Assembly: GCA_963932145.1 (NCBI GenBank)
Contig: OZ010595.1
Span: 76,099,497 to 76,163,496, forward strand
Reading direction: 5' to 3'
DNA: 64,000 nt
Source: Acanthosepion lycidas
Taxonomy: Eukaryota; Mollusca; Cephalopoda; Sepiida; Sepiidae
This document shows, in pieces, positions 57,366-64,000 of this stretch. Numbering within the stretch: the stretch's first letter is position 1; each line of letters opens with the position of its first letter. The position numbers and the translations under genes are program-made. Under the pieces are notes generated by a model. It was not told the DNA's origin, did no database searches, and saw only the letters and a program-made list of their open reading frames with translations.

Positions 57366-57598
57366 TATGGTCAGTCAGTTATGTGCCATGCATGATACAC
57401 ACTTTAGGCAATCATGTATCTTTTGATACATGACTGACAATGCAGATTTTTCCCCGCAGTAGGTTGCCATTTCTTTCTGCAGTAGACCAATTGCTATCAA
57501 AGGCTATAGAACCCGGTCTGTCCTGCTATTTACCCATAGCTGGAGGGAGAAGAGGATTCATACCTTTCCTAAAGGTATTAGCATGTAAGTGAATGTAA
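57366..57598 (-). mobile_element. SINE copy, head truncated
   Basis: On the minus strand this matches the body and 3' end of the SINE at 32491 (TCTCCCTCCAGCTATGG, the hairpin ATGTATCAAAAGATACAT, end CATAACTGACTGACC). The head is missing at the same place as in 32266-32490. Confidence 0.75.
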
Positions 57599-58197
57599 TA
57601 TTATAACCTAATATTGTACAATAATGGATCATATGCAGTAAAGGTGAACAATTCAAATAGAAATTTTTTTAAATAAATACAATGTATTTAAATCCAAATT
57701 AGAGACATGTCATAATAGATCATTACATCTTAGGTGTTTTTTTAGTAATTTTTAACATCAATTTTAGATTTTTCTTGTTAAAATTTGACTAATTTTAAGA
57801 CCATCAACATTATAGATAAAAAAAAAATACAGTGAATTTTATATTGTGCTTTTTTTGGGACTTAGCATGATCAAAACATATTCACAGATTTAAAAAAAAA
57901 AAAAAAATTTAAGCAGATCTCAGAGTGACGTAAAAACTTGCAAAAATTTGTCATCCTTTAATAGTTGTGCTTAGTTTAATTTGTAACGTATATAAATGTA
58001 GGTAGAAAAAAAAAAGCAAATATTGATAAGATAGTAAGGGTCATAAAGCATTGCCTGTGACTCCCAATCAGGCTAAGTTCAGTGGTGTAGTATGCACCGG
58101 CCATAGCCATGTATACCTCATGGCATATGCATGTATGGTTAATTCTTGAAATGTTAACATAGTTTAAGTGTGTATTAAAAATGGATTTATTTGTGTA

Positions 58198-58560
58198 CAG
58201 TATGTCCGTGGGTTATGATGATTCTGACCTCCAACGATTCTTGATTACGACACAATCTCCATTAATCTTGTTTCAACTTATGCTGTTTATCTCTTTCAGA
58301 AAGCAGGATGGACTAGTTCCTGCCATATTGGATTGTAGTGTATCTGTCCTCTTTCATTTGTGTTGTGTTTGTAGAAACTTACTGCTCTTCATTGTGGCTC
58401 CAAAGTATAGTGTAACCTCTTCCGATAGTGGTACTTTGATGAAAAGGAAAGCCGTCATCATGGAAATGAAATTAGACATTGTTAAATGCTCAGGAAAGGG
58501 AGAAATCGCAACAGACATTAGCCAGTTTCTTGGCATAAGTTGTTTGACTCTCACTTAAAA
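58198..58560 (+). mobile_element. Tigger/pogo transposon 5' fragment
   Basis: A TA followed by CAGTATGTCCGTGGGTTATG resembles the terminal inverted repeat of Tigger-type pogo elements. The 3' part of the open frame (about 58430-58558) encodes MKRKAVIMEMKLDIVKCSGK and then GEIATDISQFLGIS, matching the CENP-B-like N-terminal helix-turn-helix of Tigger transposases. The frame ends at TAA at about 58558 and no catalytic DDE domain or right TIR follows, so this is a 5' fragment. It is not a host gene. Confidence 0.7.
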
Positions 58561-58614
58561 CTTGTACATATGTGCATACATATTGAGTTTCCCTGTAATA
58601 GATAAGGACATTTT

Positions 58615-58690
58615 CTTGTCGAACTATTTTCTGGGTTTAAATAACCCTCAAAAAGTTGATAAGCCGTAGAAAAAAATCAAATACTGATGA
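58615..58690 (+). repeat. SINE-type 3' tail
   Basis: TTTTCTGGGTTTAAATAACC followed by AAAGTTGATAAGCCGTAGAA is the 3' tail shared with 21443-21490 and 58925-58985. Upstream sequence is not from the same body, so the tail is either a severe truncation or shared by several elements. Confidence 0.6.
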
Positions 58691-58844
58691 GATACACAGG
58701 CATATCTTTTAAATTTATTTACATTCTCTGGGATATAAATGTATAGAAACTTCTGTGGCCACAAAGTGAGGGATCAGTTTTGCAATATAGAATTTATCTG
58801 TCACTTTATATTCACATGATTTCTTGTTTTATCAAATTCCAATT

Positions 58845-58997
58845 AGACATGAATCCATCTTTTCTCCCTCCTTAATTAGTAAGACTGGTATCACAAAATC
58901 ATCCCCCCCCCCTCCCAATTCTTACAATCTAAAAATATTTTCTGGCTTTAAATAACCTGCAAAGGGCTGATAAGCTGTAGAAATGAATCAGTCAACA
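58845..58997 (+). mobile_element. SINE 3' part, + strand
   Basis: The sequence has ATCTTTTCTCCCTCC, a C-run, then TTTTCTGGCTTTAAATAACC and GGGCTGATAAGCTGTAGAAA. These match, in order, the body and 3' tail of the SINE at 21427-21735. The 5S and tRNA heads are absent. Confidence 0.7.
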
Positions 58998-59359
58998 ATT
59001 AATACGATCACACTCACACATCCGGATTTCTTTCCTACTCCTCTCGTACTGTGTTTGAGAGGAGATAAGAACCACCAAGTATTTTTTTTGTCCTAGATGC
59101 ATAGTATGTGTATAATTCGACCCCTAACAAACCACAAGACATAATTAAACCCCCAGTAACCACCAGATATAACTTGTACTGGTCTCCAAATAGAGTACTG
59201 GTGAGTGGTGGCAGGACAGATCATCTACACTTCAGGTTAGGTGACTTGTGTTCAGTGTGATCATCCTTGTTGGTTCCTTTCCTGCACTGGATTTGTCATC
59301 TAAAGGACTCAGTTCATTGTGTTGGTCTAGGTGAGAATTAGATTGACTGTTTTCTCAAT

Positions 59360-59676
59360 TGTAGCAAGGGAATCAAATTCGATATTGAGTGTAAGGGACG
59401 CAACTGTTTCCGTAGGAAAGTGTCTGATGCAACGCAAAGCAATGTACACCAAACACGGGTGTAAACGCTTCTACCAATTTCTCCAAGTGACCTGCTTTTA
59501 TGGAGCCCAGACACACCTCATTAGCATGCGTGTAATGCGACCTTGCGAGACTGCACGAGACCGTGAATATTAAAAAGTCACGGGCGCCATCTTGGACCCT
59601 TTCTTTCTTTTCTCAACCCACAGGCCAGACAGACGCAAGGGTGTTTGGGAGGTAAGCCATTTCTATTTTCCCCACA
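59360..59676 (-). repeat. 3' LTR of Ty3/Gypsy element
   Basis: 317-bp LTR at the left end, same length as 62974-63290, with about 12 differences that are nearly all transitions. The polypurine tract lies immediately to its right and TCAAT immediately to its left. Confidence 0.93.
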
Positions 59677-61206
59677 CTCCCCCATGATCTCACGATCGCA
59701 GAATTGGCAGGGAGGCGGCAATCGCTTTCGCCGGGTGCTTCTTCGAAGAGGGACGCTGCAAGCGTCATCGTCGCTTGTGCTCCCGTCTGCGGTCTGAGGG
59801 TCGAAAAACACCGCGTCCCTTGGAAGGCTACTGATATCTGAGTCACTGCCTGAGGGAGCTGGCGTGAACCAGAGCGATGCCTCACTGGTCTCAGATTCCG
59901 ATTCGCTCTCGTCGTCCAGAGGTGGTTGCAACTACGTCGCCGGCCGCAGGTCCTTAAACTAACGGGGCACACCGTCGACCCACACCGCATTTCCGTATTT
60001 CGTTGTGCACTTGCTGCGTGGTTTTTTAATCTAGACGACATCTCCTTTCTTCAGCCTCTCTCCGGTTACTTTCAGTTTGGGCAGCGGGTTGGTCTCTATC
60101 CCCTTGATGTGGTACCTATGCAATGTGTTGGCTGGTGCCGTAGAGGGTGAGACATCATCCTTCGGGGTCACGTTGTACAAGTAGACCGCCTCAGACACCG
60201 CGCAGCCCGTCCTGGCTGCGATGGTCTTGACGGTCCTGTGGTTCCGCTCGATGATCCCATTTCCACTCGGTACGTGGGCGCACGGGAACTGTAGGTGCAC
60301 TCCCCAGCCATCCGCAAATTTTCTGAACTGCTCACTGGTGAATGCATTGCCATTGTCGGTTAATATCTCCGTTGGGGGGCCACGTTCAAGGAAGATACTG
60401 TTTAACTGACGGATGATGGTGGCTGCATCTTGCCGTCGCAGCAGCCGCCATATCGCAAACCTAGATGGACCGCAATCAATTAGCGTCAGGAAATCCTCGC
60501 CGTTGTAGTGAGTAACGTCTATCGCCAGCTGGCTCCAGTGGCTCCTCACGCTCAGCTGCCCTTTCTTCCAGCGAACGGGTGCTGGGTCTATAGACTGGCA
60601 TGCCACGCAGCTTCTGACCACTCTCCTGACGTCTGTCTTTTGTACTCCTTGGTCAACCAACTTGGTGAAATACAGGGTCCGCTTGACTCCAGGGTGCCCG
60701 CTTTGTTGGTGGACTTCTTTGATTCGATTAGATCGAACGGGACTCACGGACGCAGCGCAGGCGGGTTGCATGGGCTCAATAGCTTTCTTAGTGGCGTCAA
60801 GCCACCTTTGGGGCACCCTCGTTAAACAATCTGCCTTGAGGCTAGATTTGACCAAGGACACCTCCATTGTCAGTGCATACTCTTGCACCAGCTTCACGAT
60901 CGTGTCGAGCCGTCGTCGGATAAGCATCTCGCTGGTGGCTTTAGTCCGCACCCTGGCCCTCCTGGTAAGGGTATCTGAGATCCACTTATAGACGCAAGTT
61001 GAATCTGTGAACAGACGCAGGGTGGTCGACTTCCAGAGGATCGCCAAGTTGATCCCCCTGATGACAGCATCGAGCTCCGCTAGGGGGCATGTCTGGGACT
61101 TCGTTTCCCCGTTTCCAATACAGAACGTCATCCTCTCCCCAGACCTGCAAACCAAGCACCCGTGCACCATCCCGTAGCCTCTCTGGTTCCTTGCCGAGGA
61201 GGCCAA
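59578..61206 (-). pseudogene. Pol, RNase H remnant and integrase, broken
   Basis: This frame begins inside the RT thumb overlap and carries an RNase H remnant (AELDAVIRG, LFTDSTCVYKWI), then the integrase zinc-binding HHCC region (HQQSGHPG ... SCVACQ), then the DDE core (AIDVTHYN, DNGNAFTSE, IIERNHR). The first RNase H catalytic Asp is missing with the deleted segment. The integrase C-terminal region is cut by three in-frame TAG stops starting at about 60031. Beyond them lies an acidic tail (DDESESESETSE) and a basic RRSTRRKR stretch running into the LTR. The open tail frame (59578-59931) is not an independent gene. Confidence 0.85.
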
Positions 61207-62317
61207 AGTTGTAGAGATGCTCCTTCACGTGCGCCGCAGATATAACTCCTTCGTTCACGTACACGTCATCAATATATGCAGATGTTGCCCGCTGTATGCA
61301 CTCATCCTTCGTCAGAATGGTGTCAACAATCATCTGCATAATTGATAGTGCCACATTGAGTCCAAACCCCATGCGGGTCAGGCAATACCTTTGCCCCTTG
61401 ATAAGCACAGTTTGATAGGGCCACAGTGATCGGTGCACACGCACTTGAAGTTATGCATTGCGAAGATCCAGCACAGATACATTTGATCCCGTCTGTCGCC
61501 ATTCCCTTAGCTTCTCGGTACACATGTCTGCGCGGGCTGTAAAAGGGTCCACATGCTCATTCAGTTCCCGATAGTCGAGCACCGGCCTCACCTTTTGTTT
61601 GTTGTGCTGCATAACCGCTATTAGCGGGATCAGGCCCTTTGGGGGCCCCAATTGTTTCTCTGGATAAGGAACCAACTATCCGTTATCAATCCAGGCTTGC
61701 AACTCCTTGTCGTATTCCGCACAAGCTCGCGGGGTGATTTTATACTCTGGCACACTGTTGTACAGCTTCTCTGGCGGTTGATCATCTGACCATTTCCAGG
61801 ATACTGTCCAGGACTTTGTGCACTGGTCGAACTCCGCACGAAAGTCAGGCCGTTCCAGCTCCATTGCTGCACCTAGAGCAAGACCAGTTTCAGTGAAACG
61901 CGCCTGACCCTCTTCGTCAACATGGATGCCACCCAATTTTTTGATGACGTCCATTCCCAGGAGCAGAACATAGCCGAGGAGCTCTCCGTCCACGACCAGG
62001 GCTTGTATGGCTACTGCAGGCCTATCGCCGATGCTTGCGCAGATGACGCTCACTCCACAAGAGGCTAGCGAGCCCCTGCCAACAGTCAGAACTGGAATCT
62101 TTCTCACGTCCCACGTGTCACAACATGCCTTGCGCACAAGGGTCTGGGTGCACCTGGTGTCTACAAGCGCAAAGCGCTCACGCCCGTTAATCCGCACGCT
62201 CACTGCCGGTAGTGCCTTGTTCAGTGGCGATCTGGGGAGAAGGCTGGCGCTGTAACTTACTCCCCTTGCCCGTTTCCTGGACAGCTTCTTGCTACATTCT
62301 TGTTGCACCTGTAGCAA
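60986..62317 (-). pseudogene. Pol, protease and reverse transcriptase part, broken
   Basis: One reading frame containing two in-frame stops (61676-61678 TAG and 61451-61453 TAA). The retropepsin motif is ALVDTRCTQTLV, where the usual Asp-Thr-Gly is Asp-Thr-Arg, a likely inactivating change. A flap/second-motif region LLLGMDVIKKLGG follows. The reverse transcriptase has VRPVLDYRELNE, GFGLNVALSIMQ and the catalytic box YIDDVYVNE. After about 70 residues of thumb the similarity stops and the family continues in another frame with RNase H. This indicates that the connection region and the start of RNase H have been deleted. Confidence 0.85.
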
Positions 62318-62949
62318 CGCATACGTCTCCGTGTTCCTCGGTTATGCGTATCCTTCGCACCGCTTCGGCAGTCTTTGGAGAAGTGGTCCAGTCCGCCACA
62401 TTTATAGCACCATGTGTCCTCAGTTGGCGGTGCAGGTGCTTCTGCAGCTGCTGAGACCGGTTCCGCATCGTCCTTCAGAATATTCCGGGCTCTGGCCAGT
62501 AACTCGTCTAGCCCCAGCTCATTGAGCCTTGACGATGCTTGTAGCAGTCAACTGGCGTTGTCTGGGAGTCCTGCCAGAAAGGCGCATCCTAGGATTTGGT
62601 TGCTTGCTCCACCGAATGGTGTGGCCAGCTTCCTCAAATCGGCCAGAAAGACATCTACCGTTTCATCTGGCCCAGGCCGCTGTTCGGTGAACTGCCTCCA
62701 GGTGACAAAGGGGTCCGCACCGAATGCCGCGTATAGAGCCTGCTTAATGTCTTCCAAGTCTGCGTCATCCCCGAGCTGCTGATATACAGCGTAAGCTCCT
62801 TTGGTGAGCCTCAGAGGGATGACCAGTGCGGGATCCTTAACTTTACACAGCCGGCAGACCCGCTCGGCCTTTTCCCGCCACTCGACCACAGACGGGCCAG
62901 CGGGGGAGCCGTTGAACTCTGGTATCAACTTCAAGTCGAATCTGTCCAT
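62257..62949 (-). pseudogene. Gag of Ty3/Gypsy element, one in-frame stop
   Basis: A 231-codon frame from the ATG at 62949 to TAA at 62257-62259, interrupted by one in-frame TGA at 62548-62550. The N-terminal half matches the capsid-like part of Gypsy Gag (MDRFDLKLIPEFNG, then FLADLRKLATPFGG). The C-terminal part carries a good CX2CX4HX4C zinc knuckle (CYKCGGLDHFSKDC) for binding genomic RNA. A second, degenerate knuckle (CYRCNKNVARSC) lacks the Gly-His pair. The pol frame overlaps its end in another phase, which suggests frameshifted expression in the active ancestor. Confidence 0.85.
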
Positions 62950-62973
62950 GTTGTAATAATGGCCGAAATAGCT

Positions 62974-63290
62974 TGTAACAAGGGAGTCAAATTCGATATG
63001 GAGTGTAAGGGACGCAACTGTTTCCGTAGGAAAATGTCTGATGCAACGCAAAGCAATGTACACCGAACACGGGTGTAAACGCTTCTGCCAATTTCTCCAA
63101 GCGACCTGCTTTTATGGAGCCCAGACACACCTCATTAGCATGCGTGTAATGCGACCTTGCGAGACTGCACGAGACCATGAATATTAAAAAGTCACGGACG
63201 TCATCTTGGACCCTTTCTTTCTTTTCTCAACCCACAGGCCAGACAGACGCGAGGGCGTTTGGGAGGTAAGCCATTTCTATTTTCCCCACA
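62974..63290 (-). repeat. 5' LTR of Ty3/Gypsy element
   Basis: 317-bp LTR at the right end (the element is on the minus strand). It starts TGTGGGGAAAA and ends TTGTTACA on the minus strand. It pairs in full length with 59360-59676, and TCAAT follows at 63291. Confidence 0.93.
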
Positions 63291-64000
63291 TCAATGTTAG
63301 GTTATCCAGCTGAAAAGGTGTAAATGTGCCAATCAGAAGAAAATGGTACTGTCGGAAAATTAAGAATTGGAAGTGAAATGTAAAATCATACAACAGCTAT
63401 GTTGCTACTTTGTCCCAGTCACTCCTTTTTTACCCTTGAAGCACTGGGAGATGTCTGTTAAGTAATGCTGGTGGTGCTAATGTCTTAGAAGTGAATTACT
63501 TTTCCAGTGGACATTTTCTAATACACAATGTTTGAACAGGGCAGGCCGGTCTATGCTGCGGGCTTCTCTAAATGAACTCATTCTGTTCAACTTGTACTCC
63601 TTCATGTACATGCGTATTCCATTTATATAGACATCTGTCTGTGGAAATAGACCAGATTAATTTCTCAAACAAAGAATTTTCTGTTAAGTAAACCAGATCA
63701 CCATTTATGATGTGTTTTTTTTTTTTTCAATTTTGGCCTGGATTTTAAGTTTCCAAAATTAGATGGGAATCACTACAAATACAACGAATAGGTTTCTAAA
63801 TAACACTTCTAACCTACTAATTATGCATCTTGTCTTTCTGAAGCAGTATATATTGTTTTGAGCATATCAGATAATATGATTTTTTGTAAGTCAAACTGTT
63901 GTCATTAATGTTTAGGTTTGAAAAAAAAAATAATAATTGCATGCTACTTGTTCATGAGTGGATGTGCAGCTGGTGTATTGGATAGCAGTTTGGAATAAGA

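Larger units (their letters stand above)
59360..63290 (-). mobile_element. Ty3/Gypsy LTR retrotransposon with both LTRs, inactive
   Basis: A 3,931-bp element on the minus strand. Two 317-bp direct repeats begin TG and end CA and are flanked by a 5-bp target duplication TCAAT (59355-59359 and 63291-63295). Internal order on the minus strand is gag, protease, reverse transcriptase, RNase H, integrase, as in Ty3/Gypsy. A purine tract (ATGGGGGAG) abuts the 3' LTR. No standard TGG-type tRNA primer site follows the 5' LTR, and the gag ATG is only about 25 bp from it. The LTRs differ at about 12 positions by my reading (near 4%), so the insertion is not very recent. The element is clearly more GC-rich than the surrounding intron. 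Multiple stops and a deletion show it is non-autonomous. Confidence 0.93.
56959..64000 (+). other. POLE: POLE intron 5, 5' part
   Basis: At least 7 kb of intron from GTAAGT at 56959 to the end of the window. It contains SINE copies, a Tigger transposase fragment and a Ty3/Gypsy element inserted antisense to POLE. The final 700 bp (63296-64000) hold no recognisable exon or repeat. Confidence 0.8.

Noticed and set aside
58181..58558. 125-residue frame as a possible host gene
   Set aside because: Its end is the Tigger helix-turn-helix, and it starts at a Tigger-type TIR with a TA flank.
59578..59931. Acidic 117-residue frame with a cysteine-rich end, as a possible novel gene
   Set aside because: It is in frame with the broken integrase, runs into the 3' LTR and ends like a Gypsy Pol tail.
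60168..60991. Several + strand frames over the Gypsy element
   Set aside because: They are antisense shadows of RNase H and integrase; the GC-rich sequence keeps frames open.

Overview
This is a low-GC, repeat-rich animal genome window. The only host protein-coding gene I can support is the 5' end of POLE, the DNA polymerase epsilon catalytic subunit, on the + strand. Five short exons with matching phases (33947-34002, 40285-40411, 50930-51010, 55329-55466, 56804-56958) encode about 185 N-terminal residues. They are separated by introns of 6.3, 10.5, 4.3 and 1.3 kb, and intron 5 runs off the end of the window. The repeat content fits a mollusc, most likely an octopod cephalopod: many (TA)n tracts, 5S/tRNA-headed SINEs, Penelope relics, RTE-like LINEs and many small TIR transposons. 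That placement is inference, not proof.

Layout. Positions 1-33.8 kb are intergenic and made almost entirely of repeats. They include an inverted repeat (833-1144 / 4433-4740), two diverged copies of a >1 kb segment (about 1.66-2.76 kb and 23.7-25.3 kb), minisatellites, a hammerhead-like motif and a decayed Penelope-like reverse transcriptase (8.6-10.9 kb), piggyBac-like, hAT-like, Tigger-like and mariner relics, a LINE 3' fragment (17.0-17.65 kb), a chimeric 5S-tRNA SINE (best copy 21427-21735) and a broken RTE-like LINE (26.17-28.27 kb). At 33.9 kb a perfect E2F-type palindrome lies just upstream of the POLE start codon.

The POLE introns hold most of the younger transposons. Intron 1 has a TIR element carrying an exon-like ORF and a LINE with a 5' inversion. 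Intron 2 has a Helitron end, a second Tigger MITE, an interrupted Tc1 relic, a 1.5 kb TIR element and a 102-bp palindromic mariner MITE. Intron 3 has an internally deleted mariner with intact ends. Intron 4 has a piggyBac-like MITE. Intron 5 has a Tigger fragment and a 3.93 kb Ty3/Gypsy retrotransposon (59360-63290, antisense to POLE) with paired 317-bp LTRs and a TCAAT target duplication. That element is inactive: it has in-frame stops, a protease active-site substitution and an RT/RNase H deletion.

No bacterial-type operons, CRISPR arrays or functional RNA genes were found. The most unusual signals are the 5S-tRNA SINE family, the recurrent hammerhead-like motifs, and a dispersed repeat whose central unit occurs in one, two or three tandem copies at different loci. 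All identifications are by eye from protein and nucleotide motifs; no database search was run.
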